Source of the DNA: Steroidobacteraceae bacterium
GTDB taxonomy: Bacteria; Pseudomonadota; Gammaproteobacteria; Steroidobacterales; Steroidobacteraceae
NCBI GenBank assembly: GCA_025458865.1
Contig: JALORP010000014.1
Location: 1 to 50,230 of the forward strand
Length of the DNA: 50,230 nucleotides
Direction: 5' to 3'
The position numbers and the translations under genes were made by a program. The notes beneath the pieces are model-generated. The model did not search any database and was not told the DNA's origin. It was given only the letters and a program-made list of their open reading frames with translations. Positions 33,773 to 41,877 of the stretch are shown here, piece after piece. Each line of letters begins with the position of its first letter. Positions within the stretch are counted from its first letter, which is position 1.

Positions 33773-34813
33773 ATGCAGCCCCAGAACGTCACCGATCCGC
33801 GCCTCGAGCTGCTCGCCCGCTGGCTCGCCGAGGTCCTCGGCCAGGCACCCGAACGCGTCGCGCCTGCCTCGGCCGATGCGAGCTTCCGCCGCTATTTCCG
33901 CGCCGTGAGCGGCGGCCGCAGCTGGGTGGCCATGGACGCGCCCCCGCAGCAGGAGGACACCGGGCCCTACCTGCGCGTGGCGACGCTGCTCTCGCGGCAG
34001 GGCGTGAACGTGCCCGCGGTGCTTGCCCAGGACGCGCAGAACGGCTTCCTGCTCCTCTCCGACCTCGGGACCCTGCAGCTGCTCGATGCGCTCAGGAACG
34101 GCGCTGACCCGGCGCGAATGTACTCCGACGCGATCGCGATGCTCATCCGGCTGCAGCGCACGCCGCTCGCAGCGGCGGCCGGTCTGCCGCGCTACGACGC
34201 CGCGCAGCTGCGGCGCGAGATGATGCTGCTGCCCGAGTGGTTCATCGCGCGCCACCTGGGCCTGACGCTCGCCCCGTCGGAGGAGCGCGTGGTGCTCGCG
34301 GCCTTCGACTTCCTCGAGCGCGCCGCGCTGGCGCAGCCGGCGGTGCTGGTGCACCGCGATTACCACTCCCGCAACCTGATGGTCGTCGAGTCCGACAACC
34401 CGGGCGTGCTCGACTTCCAGGACGCCACGGTCGGCGCGGTAACCTACGACCTCGTGTCGCTGCTGAAGGACTGCTACATCCGCTGGCCGCGGGAGCGCGT
34501 GACTGGCTGGGTGGACGAGTACCGGGCGCGGGCGGAGGAGGCGGGCATACCCGTTGGCGCCGACCGCTCCGCCTTCCTGCGGGATTTCCACCTCATGGGT
34601 CTGCAGCGCCACCTGAAGGTGCTCGGTATCTTCGCGCGGCTGTGGTACCGCGACGGCAAGCCCGGCTACCTGCGTGACCTCCCGCTCGTGCTCGACTACA
34701 CGCTCGAGGTGACCGGCGCGTTCGAGGAGCTGCGCGAGTTCGACCAGCTGTTCCGCGAGCGCCTCGTGCCGGCCTTCCAGCCGGCGCAGGCGCGCGCGCT
34801 GGCGGCGGCGTGA
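33773..34813 (+). CDS. amgK: N-acetylmuramate/N-acetylglucosamine 1-kinase (aminoglycoside phosphotransferase fold)
   Basis: A 346-residue cytoplasmic kinase. It phosphorylates recycled MurNAc (and GlcNAc) at C1, so that MurU can make UDP-MurNAc without the fosfomycin-sensitive MurA step. The APH-fold catalytic loop is VLVHRDYHSRNLMV (about 196-209) and the metal-binding DFQDATVG follows. SFRRYFR (about 37-43) lies in the nucleotide-binding lobe. Its stop overlaps the GTG of murU, and the pair divergent from lptD is common in Pseudomonas-like genomes. Confidence 0.93.
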   Translation: MQPQNVTDPRLELLARWLAEVLGQAPERVAPASADASFRRYFRAVSGGRSWVAMDAPPQQEDTGPYLRVATLLSRQGVNVPAVLAQDAQNGFLLLSDLGTLQLLDALRNGADPARMYSDAIAMLIRLQRTPLAAAAGLPRYDAAQLRREMMLLPEWFIARHLGLTLAPSEERVVLAAFDFLERAALAQPAVLVHRDYHSRNLMVVESDNPGVLDFQDATVGAVTYDLVSLLKDCYIRWPRERVTGWVDEYRARAEEAGIPVGADRSAFLRDFHLMGLQRHLKVLGIFARLWYRDGKPGYLRDLPLVLDYTLEVTGAFEELREFDQLFRERLVPAFQPAQARALAAA

Positions 34814-35511
34814 AGGCCATCGTCCTCGCCGCCGGTCGCGGCGAGCGCATGCGGCCGCTCACCGACGACCGGCCCAAGCCGCTGCTCGAGGCCGGCGGGC
34901 TCGCGCTCATCGACTGGCACCTCCACGCCCTGGCGGACGCCGGCGTGCGGGAGGTCGTCGTGAACCTCGCCTGGCAGGGCGCGCGACTGCGCGAGCACCT
35001 CGGCAGCGGCGAGCGCTACGGCCTCGCGGTGACCCTGAGCGACGAAGGACCGGAGGCGCTGGAAACCGGCGGCGGCATTCACCGGGCGCTGCCCTGGCTC
35101 GGGCCGGGGCCGTTCCTCGTGGTCAACGGCGACGTCTGGACCGACTACCCGCCAGGCCGGCTCGCGCTGCCCGCGGGGTCGTGGGCCCACCTCGTGCTGG
35201 CGGACAACCCGTCCCACCATCCCCGGGGCGACTTCTCGCTCGATCCGGACGGACGGCTCGGCCGCGGCGAGCCGCGGCTCACCTACGCGGGCCTCGGTGC
35301 CTATCACCCGGACCTGTTCGCCGCCTGCAGCGCCGGTAAGTTCCCGCTCGCGCCGCTCCTGGATGCGGCGATCGTAGCCGGCAAGGCTACGGCCGAGCAC
35401 CACCGCGGCGCCTGGTTCGACGTCGGCACGCCGGCGCGGCTGGCTGAACTGGACGGGCGGCTGCGCCGCGGCGAATTGGCCCACCCCGCGCAGGGGTGGG
35501 CGGTAAAATAG
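34810..35511 (+). CDS. murU: N-acetylmuramate alpha-1-phosphate uridylyltransferase
   Basis: A 233-residue nucleotidyltransferase that makes UDP-MurNAc from MurNAc-1-P and UTP in cell-wall recycling. The nucleotide-binding loop is [21 protein letters not shown] (6-26); then come [17 protein letters not shown] (metal Asp) and WFDVGTP. GTG start inside the amgK stop. A strong hairpin (35479-35501) occupies the last codons. Confidence 0.93.
   Translation: MKAIVLAAGRGERMRPLTDDRPKPLLEAGGLALIDWHLHALADAGVREVVVNLAWQGARLREHLGSGERYGLAVTLSDEGPEALETGGGIHRALPWLGPGPFLVVNGDVWTDYPPGRLALPAGSWAHLVLADNPSHHPRGDFSLDPDGRLGRGEPRLTYAGLGAYHPDLFAACSAGKFPLAPLLDAAIVAGKATAEHHRGAWFDVGTPARLAELDGRLRRGELAHPAQGWAVK
35479..35509 (+). 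other. Hairpin at the murU 3' end followed by the lipA -10 element
   Basis: GCCCACCCC (35479-35487), loop GCGCA and GGGGTGGGC (35493-35501) form a perfect 9-bp stem within the last murU codons. No U-tract follows. TAAAAT (35504-35509) follows at once and ends 6 bases before the lipA ATG, so lipA may have a leaderless transcript. The hairpin may limit read-through into lipA. Confidence 0.45.
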
Positions 35512-35515
35512 CGGC

Positions 35516-36538
35516 ATGAGCGATTTCAAGGGCATCCCGATCGTGCGGTCGGCGCCGGCGGCGAGCGGCCAGAAGTACGTGACGCCGCAGGGCTTCACCG
35601 CGATCCGCGACGGCATCAAGAAGACCGCGGCTGCGGAGCCGCTGCAGGTGGGCCGCAAGCCGCGCTGGCTGCGCGCGCCCATGCCCGCCGGCGCGCGCTT
35701 CGAGGCCGTGCGCGGCATCGTCCGGGAGCACCGCCTCAGCACGGTCTGCGAGGAGGCCAAGTGCCCGAACATCGGCGAGTGCTGGAACGCCGGCACGGCC
35801 ACGCTGATGCTGATGGGCGCCGTCTGCACGCGCGCCTGCCGCTTCTGTTCGGTGGACACGGGCAACCCGCGCGGCTGGCTGGATCCCGAGGAGCCCGAGA
35901 ACGCGGCCCGCACCGTCACGCTGATGGGCCTTGGCTACGTGGTGCTCACTTCGGTGAACCGCGACGACCTGCCGGACGGCGGCGCCGCGCACTTCGCGGC
36001 AACGGTGCGCGCCATCAGGCGCGCGAGCCCCGGTACGGCCGTGGAGGCGCTGACGCCCGATTTCCAGGGCGTGCTGGCCGACGTCGAGACCGTGGTCGAC
36101 TCGGGCCTGCAGGTTTTCGCGCAGAACGTCGAGACCGTCGAGAGGCTTACCCACCCCGTGCGCGATGCGCGCGCGGGCTATCGGCAGACGCTCGACGTGC
36201 TGGCGCATTCGAAGCGTTTCCGCCCCCAGGTGCTCACCAAGACGAGCCTCATGCTTGGCCTCGGCGAGACGGACGCGGAGATCCTCGCAACCATGGACGA
36301 CTTGCGCGCCGTCGGCGTGGACATCCTCACGCTCGGCCAGTACCTGCGGCCGACCGTCAACCACCTGCCGGTGCAGCGTTTCGTGGCGCCCGAGGAGTTC
36401 GAGAACCTCCGTCGCGAGGCGCTGGCCCGCGGCTTCCTCGAGTGCGTGGCCGGGCCGATGGTGCGCTCGAGCTATCGGGCCGAGCGCGCGCTCGAGGGCA
36501 ACAACTGCGGCCTCGGCGAGTCTGCTGCCGGCGCCTGA
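35516..36538 (+). CDS. lipA: Lipoyl synthase
   Basis: A 340-residue radical SAM enzyme that inserts two sulfurs into protein-bound octanoyl groups. The auxiliary cluster motif C-x4-C-x5-C is [12 protein letters not shown] (78-89) and the radical SAM motif C-x3-C-x2-C is CTRACRFC (104-111). The C-terminal R-S-S-Y needed for the auxiliary cluster is present (VRSSYRAE). Together with LipB it makes lipoyl groups for pyruvate and 2-oxoglutarate dehydrogenases. lipA precedes lipB here with an OsmC gene between, on the strand opposite to dacA-dat-ybeD. Confidence 0.97.
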   Translation: MSDFKGIPIVRSAPAASGQKYVTPQGFTAIRDGIKKTAAAEPLQVGRKPRWLRAPMPAGARFEAVRGIVREHRLSTVCEEAKCPNIGECWNAGTATLMLMGAVCTRACRFCSVDTGNPRGWLDPEEPENAARTVTLMGLGYVVLTSVNRDDLPDGGAAHFAATVRAIRRASPGTAVEALTPDFQGVLADVETVVDSGLQVFAQNVETVERLTHPVRDARAGYRQTLDVLAHSKRFRPQVLTKTSLMLGLGETDAEILATMDDLRAVGVDILTLGQYLRPTVNHLPVQRFVAPEEFENLRREALARGFLECVAGPMVRSSYRAERALEGNNCGLGESAAGA

Positions 36539-36563
36539 GCCGCGCCACATCCGGGAGAATTCG

Positions 36564-36989
36564 ATGCATCCGTATCCGCACGTCTACAAGGTCGGTCTGA
36601 GCGCCGCGGCCGAGGGCGAGGTCACGCTGACGAGCCCCGGCCTGCCGGACCTGGCCTCCATGCCACCGCCCGAATTCGACGGCCCGCCGGGGTACTGGTC
36701 GCCCGAGACGCTGCTCGCCGCCGCGGTCGCGGACTGCTTCGTGCTGAGCTTCCGCGCCGTTGCGCGCGCCTCCAAGCTCGAGTGGCAGAGCCTCTCCGCG
36801 GAGGTCGAAGGCACGCTCGAGCGAGTGGACGGCGTCACGCGCTTCACGCGCTTCCATACGCGGGCGCGCCTCGTCGCCCCCGGTGCCGATCCCGCGCGCG
36901 CGAAGATGCTGCTCGAGAAGGCCGAGAAGGTCTGCCTGATCTCGAACTCGCTCAACGCCGAGCGCCACCTCGAGTGCGAGATCGCCTGA
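36564..36989 (+). CDS. OsmC/Ohr-family protein
   Basis: A 141-residue thiol-peroxidase-fold protein. Two cysteines sit in the family positions: AVADCFVLSFRAVARA (C53) and EKAEKVCLISNSL (C123 region). Most relatives reduce organic or lipid hydroperoxides with lipoylated or thiol partners. Lying between lipA and lipB, it may use lipoyl proteins as reductant, as Ohr enzymes do; this is inferred from position and family. The LPP..FDGPPGYWSPETLLAAAVADC pattern is nearer the general OsmC (YhfA-like) group than classical Ohr. Confidence 0.9.
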   Translation: MHPYPHVYKVGLSAAAEGEVTLTSPGLPDLASMPPPEFDGPPGYWSPETLLAAAVADCFVLSFRAVARASKLEWQSLSAEVEGTLERVDGVTRFTRFHTRARLVAPGADPARAKMLLEKAEKVCLISNSLNAERHLECEIA

Positions 36990-37031
36990 AATCGCGGCGC
37001 GTCCCGATTCTCGAGCGCGAACCGTGCCCCC

Positions 37032-37706
37032 ATGAGTCCCTCGGATGGAAATCGGGAAGCGCCCCCGCTTTCCGTTTTCCGGTGGCTCGGGCGCGTCGAG
37101 TACGAGCCCACCTGGCGCGCGATGCAGCGCTTCACTGAGGGGCGCGGCGAGGACACGCCGGACGAGGTCTGGTTCCTCGAGCACCCTCCCGTATTCACGC
37201 AGGGCATGGCCGGCAAGGCCGAGCACGTGCTCGCGCCCGGCGACATCCCCGTGGTGCCGATCGATCGCGGCGGGCAGGTGACGTACCACGGCCCCGGGCA
37301 GCTCGTCGTCTATCCGCTGCTCGACCTGCGCCGTCTCGGGCTCGGCATCCGCGAGCTCGTCGTGGTCCTCGAGCGGTCGGTGATCGAGCTGTGCGCGGCG
37401 CACGGGATCGAGGCTCTGGGCCGCCGCGACGCGCCGGGCGTCTACGTCCAGGGGCGCAAGCTCGCCAGCATCGGCCTGCGCGTGCGCCGCGGCGGCAGCT
37501 ACCACGGGCTCGCCCTCAACGTGGACGGCGACCTTGGACCCTTCTCCCGCATCAACCCCTGCGGCTACGCGGGCCTCGAGATGACGCGGCTTTCTGACCT
37601 GGGGGTCGGGCTCGGCGTCCGGGACGTTGCGGTGCAGCTGGCGCCCCTGCTGGCGGAGCGGCTCGGCCTCGATCGACGGTGGGAGTTCGTCGGCAGTGTG
37701 GCGTGA
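37032..37706 (+). CDS. lipB: Octanoyltransferase (lipoyl(octanoyl) transferase)
   Basis: A 224-residue cytoplasmic enzyme moving octanoyl from acyl carrier protein to the lipoyl domains. Motifs are [18 protein letters not shown] (about 48-65), [19 protein letters not shown] (about 78-96) and [24 protein letters not shown] with the catalytic Lys. The Cys of the thioester intermediate is in [13 protein letters not shown]. It converges on ybeD with a 48-base gap. Confidence 0.96.
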   Translation: MSPSDGNREAPPLSVFRWLGRVEYEPTWRAMQRFTEGRGEDTPDEVWFLEHPPVFTQGMAGKAEHVLAPGDIPVVPIDRGGQVTYHGPGQLVVYPLLDLRRLGLGIRELVVVLERSVIELCAAHGIEALGRRDAPGVYVQGRKLASIGLRVRRGGSYHGLALNVDGDLGPFSRINPCGYAGLEMTRLSDLGVGLGVRDVAVQLAPLLAERLGLDRRWEFVGSVA

Positions 37707-37746
37707 GCGGCAAGCCGAGGCGGTCCAGGCCGGCAGGCGCGCGCCG

Positions 37747-37764
37747 CGCGCTGATCACAGCGCG
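37747..37764. terminator. Possible bidirectional hairpin between lipB and ybeD
   Basis: CGCGCTG (37747-37753), loop ATCA and CAGCGCG (37758-37764) form a 7-bp perfect stem that overlaps the ybeD stop codon in a convergent gap. No U-tract on either strand, so termination is only a guess. Confidence 0.3.
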
Positions 37765-38021
37765 ACCAGCACCACCCCGCTGGCGGTAAGGTCCTGGTAG
37801 ATCGCATCGAGCTGGGCGCGGCTCTCGGCGCGGATGGTGTAGGTCATCGAGACGAAGTTGCCCTTGGTGCTCGGTCGCTCGGTGATCCGCTCGGGCGCGA
37901 GCGGCCCGGCGTGACGCTGGACGATGGCGAGCGTGAGCGAGCGGAAGGACTCGCCGTCGCGGCCCATCACCTTGATCGGGAAGTCGCAGGGGAATTGGAA
38001 GAGCTCGTCGCTGCTGCTCAT
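37755..38021 (-). CDS. ybeD: DUF493 (YbeD, UPF0250) family protein
   Basis: An 88-residue ferredoxin-like-fold protein. The FPCDFPIKVMGRDGESFRSLTLAIVQRHAG and STKGNFVSMTYTIRAESRAQLDAIYQDL segments are typical. Its function is unresolved; it is usually located between dacA/dat and lipB, as here, and is suspected to affect lipoylation or wall synthesis. Its ATG overlaps the stop of dat (ATGA). Confidence 0.93.
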   Translation of the reverse strand: MSSSDELFQFPCDFPIKVMGRDGESFRSLTLAIVQRHAGPLAPERITERPSTKGNFVSMTYTIRAESRAQLDAIYQDLTASGVVLVAL

Positions 38022-38887
38022 GGCTCGACCTCCGTCGAGAATTCCGCCCTCGATCCGACCAGCGTGGCGAAGATCCGCAGGAACACCGGCCCGAGCACGC
38101 CGACCCCGACCGGCTGCCCGTCGAGGACGGTGGCGGCCCGCATCCCGCCGCCCGCCGAGGCGACGATGATCTCCTCCGCGCCGCGCAGCTGCGCCTCGGG
38201 GATCGTGCAGACGCGGCTCTCGAAGCCGCAGCGCCGCGCCAGCTCGAGCAGCAGCTCCCGGGTGGTCCCGGGCAGGACCTCCGGCGTGAGCGGTGGCGAG
38301 TGCAGCACGCCGCCGGTGACGACGTGCACGCTGCTCGAGGAGCCCTCGGTGAGGTGCCCGTCGCGCAGCAGCAGCGCCTCCGCGGCGCCGGCCTCTTCGG
38401 CCTGCCATTTGAGCAGTATGTTCGCGAGCAGGGCCGTGGACTTGATGTCGCAGCGCGCCCAGCGCGTGTCCGCAGCCGTGATGGCGGCAATGCCCGGCGG
38501 CGGTGCCGTCGGCGGGGGCGGCGTGCGGCTCGCGAAGGCGAAGACGGTGGGTGTCGAACCCTGCGGTACGTGCGAGCGGCCGGCTTCCGCTCCCCGCGAC
38601 ACCTGAAGGTACACGAGCAGGTCGCCACCGCCGTTGTGCGTCACCAGCCCGCCGATCAGGCGGCGCCACTGCCCCGCGTCATGCGGCGAGGCGATGCGGA
38701 GCGCGGCGAGGCTGCGTTCGAGACGCGCGAGGTGGGGCTCCAGCAGGAACACCCGGCCGCCGTAGACGGGCAGCACTTCGTAGACCGCGTCCGCGAACAG
38801 GAAGCCACGGTCCAGCGGCGAGATGCGCGCCTCGGCGAGCGGCAGGTAGCGCCCGTCGAGCCAGGCGGTGTCGCAGGGCCCGGTCAC
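38018..38887 (-). CDS. dat: D-amino acid aminotransferase (class IV PLP enzyme)
   Basis: A 289-residue fold IV transaminase, probably interconverting D-alanine and D-glutamate for cell-wall synthesis. The PLP lysine is in RCDIKSTALLANILLK. Also present are SPLDRGFLFADAVYEVLPVYGG, ALLLRDGHLTEGSSSSVHVV and PGTTRELLLELA. The CDIKS form and the position after dacA favour D-amino acid over branched-chain substrates. The GTG at 38887 follows the dacA stop by one base; the same frame extends within dacA. Confidence 0.88.
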   Translation of the reverse strand: MTGPCDTAWLDGRYLPLAEARISPLDRGFLFADAVYEVLPVYGGRVFLLEPHLARLERSLAALRIASPHDAGQWRRLIGGLVTHNGGGDLLVYLQVSRGAEAGRSHVPQGSTPTVFAFASRTPPPPTAPPPGIAAITAADTRWARCDIKSTALLANILLKWQAEEAGAAEALLLRDGHLTEGSSSSVHVVTGGVLHSPPLTPEVLPGTTRELLLELARRCGFESRVCTIPEAQLRGAEEIIVASAGGGMRAATVLDGQPVGVGVLGPVFLRIFATLVGSRAEFSTEVEP

Positions 38888-38888
38888 C

Positions 38889-40031
38889 TCAGGTGAACCA
38901 GCCCACGATGGTGTCCCACAGCCTGCGGAAGAAGCCACCCTCGGCCACGTCGGCGAGCGGGTAGAGCGGCTGGGCGGCCACCACCTCCCCGTCGAGCGAC
39001 ACGGTGACGCGGCCCACCGGCTGGCTGGCGGCGATCGGTGCGCGCAGCTTCGGCTCGACCTCGACGGCGACCTCCAGGTCGCCCCCGCGGCCGCGCGGCA
39101 CGGTCACGTACAGCTCGTCGGCGATGCCGACCGCCGCCTTGCCGCCCGGCGCACGAAGGATGCGCGGCATGGCGAGCTCCGTGCCCTTCGGGTGCACGCG
39201 GCGCGTCTCGAAGAAGTTCAGGCCGTAGTTGAGCAGCGCCATGCTCGCGTCCTCGCGGGCGCGGACGCTAGGCGTGCCGAGCACCACGGCTATCATGCGC
39301 ATGCCGTCCCGCTGCGCCGAGCTCACGAGGCAGTAACCGGCCGTCGAGGTGTGGCCGGTCTTCATGCCGTCCACGGCCGGGTCGCGGTCGAGAAGTCCGT
39401 TGCGGTTGCGCTGGGTGATGTTGTTCCAGGTGAACTCTCGCTGCGAGTACCAGCGATAGTATTCGGGGAACTCCCGGACGATGGCGCGGCCGAGGACGCC
39501 CATGTCGCGCGCCGATACGCGGTGGCGCTCGCCCGGAAGGCCCGTGGAGTTCTCGAAGTACGACTGGGTCATGCCCAGGCGGCGGGCATACTCGTTCATC
39601 AGGCCCGCGAAGGCTTCCTCGGATCCGGCCACGGCCTCGGCGAGCGCGATGCTGGCGTCGTTGCCCGACTGGACGATCACGCCCTGCAGCAGCACCTCGA
39701 TCGGCACGCGGGAGTTCAGGTCCACGAAGCTGCGGGACCCCTCGGAGCGCCAGGCGCGCTCGCTGATCGGCACCGCCGTGTCCAGCGACAGCTTGCCGGC
39801 CCTGACGGCCTGGAACACCGCGTAGGCCGTCATCAGCTTCGTGATGCTGGCCGGCTCGTGCGGCGTGTCCGCGTCGTGGCTGGTGATGACCCGGCCGCTC
39901 TGGGCGTCGATCAGGATCCAGGCGCGGGCATCGAAGGTGGGCGGCGCGGGCACCGGCGGCGGGGCCGCCAGAGCGGTGAGCGAGAAAAGGGCGAGGACGA
40001 GCAGCGGGAGCAACCGGGCAGTCTGGGGCAT
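38889..40031 (-). CDS. dacA: D-alanyl-D-alanine carboxypeptidase (PBP5/6 family)
   Basis: A 380-residue low-molecular-mass penicillin-binding protein that trims the terminal D-Ala of peptidoglycan pentapeptides. The signal peptide is 1-22. The active site has S62-x-x-K65 (SITK), S122-G-N (SGN) and K224-T-G (KTG). A C-terminal PBP5-like beta domain follows, ending in an amphipathic helix (FFRRLWDTIVGWFT) for membrane attachment. ATG 40031 has GGAAGG upstream. The released D-Ala could be used by the neighbouring Dat. Confidence 0.96.
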   Translation of the reverse strand: MPQTARLLPLLVLALFSLTALAAPPPVPAPPTFDARAWILIDAQSGRVITSHDADTPHEPASITKLMTAYAVFQAVRAGKLSLDTAVPISERAWRSEGSRSFVDLNSRVPIEVLLQGVIVQSGNDASIALAEAVAGSEEAFAGLMNEYARRLGMTQSYFENSTGLPGERHRVSARDMGVLGRAIVREFPEYYRWYSQREFTWNNITQRNRNGLLDRDPAVDGMKTGHTSTAGYCLVSSAQRDGMRMIAVVLGTPSVRAREDASMALLNYGLNFFETRRVHPKGTELAMPRILRAPGGKAAVGIADELYVTVPRGRGGDLEVAVEVEPKLRAPIAASQPVGRVTVSLDGEVVAAQPLYPLADVAEGGFFRRLWDTIVGWFT

Positions 40032-40088
40032 CTTCCTTCCAGTCGAGAGGGGCGGGCGCGGAGGGGGGGAGAGCGCCACGATGCCGTG

Positions 40089-40094
40089 ATTCTA
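40089..40094 (-). promoter_or_regulatory. -10 element upstream of dacA
   Basis: TAGAAT on the - strand (40094-40089) in the 95-base gap between rlpA and dacA, with a leader of about 50 bases. The -35 region is weak. It may let dacA-dat-ybeD be transcribed apart from the upstream elongasome genes. Confidence 0.4.
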
Positions 40095-40126
40095 GCGGCC
40101 GCGGCGCGGGCCGTGTAGCAGGCCGG

Positions 40127-40882
40127 TCAGTTGAGCGCCAGGCGCGCATCCGGGATGCCGAGCCCGCGCAGCCGCTCTATCAGGAGGTCGAACTCCTCGA
40201 CGGTGGCCACCGGCCCGACGCGAACGCGGTGCAGCGGGCGTCCGCCGACCGTCGCGGGCACCGTCACCACGCTGGCGAGGCCCGCCGCCGCCAGCCGCTC
40301 GGCGAGGCGGCGCGCGTTCGCCTCATCGCCGAAGGCCCCGGCCTGCGCATAGAAGCCCCCTGTCGCCAGCGGGGCGGCCGGCGCCGTGCTGCCCGGTCCC
40401 ACCGCGCGCACCTCCACCATCGCCGTACCGTCGCGAACCATGTCGAGTCGGAGCGCGGCGGCATAGGACAGGTCGATGACGCGGTTTTTCTTGAACGGTC
40501 CCCGGTCGTTGATGCGCACGACCACGCTGCGGCCATTCTGGAGGTTAGTGACCCGCGCGTAGGCTGGCAGCGGCAGCGTCGGGTGGGCAGCCGTCATGGC
40601 GTGCATGTCGTAGGGCTCACCCATCGAGGTGCTCTTGCCGTGGAAGTCCGGCCCGTACCAGGAGGCCACGCCCTGCTCGACGAATCCATCGGCGCTCGGG
40701 AGCACCACGTAGCGCTGGCCGAAGACCTCGTAGAACGGCGGGTTGCCGCGGGTCGCGCGGGGCTCGACGCGAGGCACGGCGTCGGGCACCGAGTGGGGGT
40801 CCACCGGTGGTCGCGGTGGCGCGCTGCCGCAGGCGGCCACGAGGCTCGCGGCCAGCAGCAGCGCGGCGCGCGTGGGCCTCAT
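40127..40882 (-). CDS. rlpA: Septal/rare lipoprotein A, lytic transglycosylase-like, with SPOR domain
   Basis: A 251-residue outer-membrane lipoprotein. The lipobox is L-V-A-A-C (C18). The double-psi beta-barrel reads GVASWYGPDFHGKSTSMGEPYDMHAMTAAHPTLP and VVRINDRGPF (catalytic Glu in GEPYD, Asp in NDRGPF). The last 75 residues are a SPOR domain that binds denuded glycan strands. In Pseudomonas RlpA cuts naked glycans and affects cell separation and rod shape. Its ATG overlaps the mltB stop (ATGA). Confidence 0.95.
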   Translation of the reverse strand: MRPTRAALLLAASLVAACGSAPPRPPVDPHSVPDAVPRVEPRATRGNPPFYEVFGQRYVVLPSADGFVEQGVASWYGPDFHGKSTSMGEPYDMHAMTAAHPTLPLPAYARVTNLQNGRSVVVRINDRGPFKKNRVIDLSYAAALRLDMVRDGTAMVEVRAVGPGSTAPAAPLATGGFYAQAGAFGDEANARRLAERLAAAGLASVVTVPATVGGRPLHRVRVGPVATVEEFDLLIERLRGLGIPDARLALN

Positions 40883-41877
40883 CCGGCGTCCGTCACCGGC
40901 AGCCGCTCGGCGATCTGGCTGCCGAGGTCGTGGACGGCGAGCGCGTACATGACGCTGCGGTTGTAGCGGGTGATGGCGTAGAAGTTGGTGAAGCCGACGC
41001 GCATTTCAGGGCCGCCGTCGCCCGCGACGTCCACGAAGAGGGCAGGGGTATCCTCGCCGAGCGGCGTCTCGAACTGCACGCCGAAGGCGCGCAGCGAGCC
41101 GACGGTGTCCTCGAGGGTAAGGCGATTGGCGACGAGCCCCTCGACGCCCGGATACTCGAGATCGGCCGGCGTGACGATGGGCTCGCCGGCACGCCAGCCG
41201 TGCTCGAGCAGGTAGTTCGCGACGCTCGCCAGCACGTCGTCCCAGCTGCCCCACAGGTCGCGCCGGCCGTCGCCGTCGCCGTCCACCGCGAAGACCCGGT
41301 AGCTGCCAGGCATGAACTGCGGCGCGCCCATCGCGCCCGCGTAGGATCCCTTGACGCCGAACAGGTCGATCGGCTCCTCGCGCGACAGCAGCAGGAAGTG
41401 CTCGAGCTGGCTGCGGAAGAAGGGGCTGCGGGGCGGGTAGTCGAAGGCGAGCGTCGAGAGCGCATCGAGCACGCTGAACGTGCCGGTGATGCGCCCGTAG
41501 AAGGTCTCGACGCCGATGATGCCCACGATCACGTGTGCGTTGACGCCGGTGCTCCGCTCGATCTCGGCGAGGCGGGCGCGATGCTTCACCCAGAAGTCCA
41601 CGCCCTCCCGGATGCGCTGCTCCGTGAGGAAGTGGTCGCGGTACTCGTGCCAGGGCTTGACCCGCTCGGCCGGGCGGCTGATCAGGTCGATGATGCGCGG
41701 CTGGCTCGTGGCCTTGCGGAAGACCTCGTCGAGCCACTCGCGCTCGAGCCCGTGCTTGTCCTGCATTTCGGCCACGAACCCGCGCACGTCGGCCCGTGCA
41801 TGGTCCAGGGCGGCTGCCGGGCATGCGGCGAGAAGCAGCGAGAGGCCCAGCGCGTGAAGTCGTTCCGTCGGCTTCAT
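40879..41877 (-). CDS. mltB: Membrane-bound lytic murein transglycosylase B
   Basis: A 332-residue peptidoglycan lyase. The N-terminal signal carries a lipobox-like L-A-A-C (C19). The catalytic Glu is in VGIIGVETFYGRITG (around residue 125); GAMGAPQFMPGSYR and DGDGDGRRDLWGSWDDVLASVANYL are the other hallmarks. The enzyme cleaves MurNAc-GlcNAc to 1,6-anhydro-MurNAc products, which feed the recycling pathway completed by AmgK and MurU encoded nearby. Its ATG overlaps the rodA stop. Confidence 0.95.
   Translation of the reverse strand: MKPTERLHALGLSLLLAACPAAALDHARADVRGFVAEMQDKHGLEREWLDEVFRKATSQPRIIDLISRPAERVKPWHEYRDHFLTEQRIREGVDFWVKHRARLAEIERSTGVNAHVIVGIIGVETFYGRITGTFSVLDALSTLAFDYPPRSPFFRSQLEHFLLLSREEPIDLFGVKGSYAGAMGAPQFMPGSYRVFAVDGDGDGRRDLWGSWDDVLASVANYLLEHGWRAGEPIVTPADLEYPGVEGLVANRLTLEDTVGSLRAFGVQFETPLGEDTPALFVDVAGDGGPEMRVGFTNFYAITRYNRSVMYALAVHDLGSQIAERLPVTDAG

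Noticed and set aside
31386..33908. 840-residue open frame on the + strand opposite lptD
   Set aside because: It lies antisense to an unmistakable lptD and surA start, has no recognisable domain, is rich in Arg, Val, Gly and Glu as expected for the complement of GC-rich coding DNA, and has no ribosome site.
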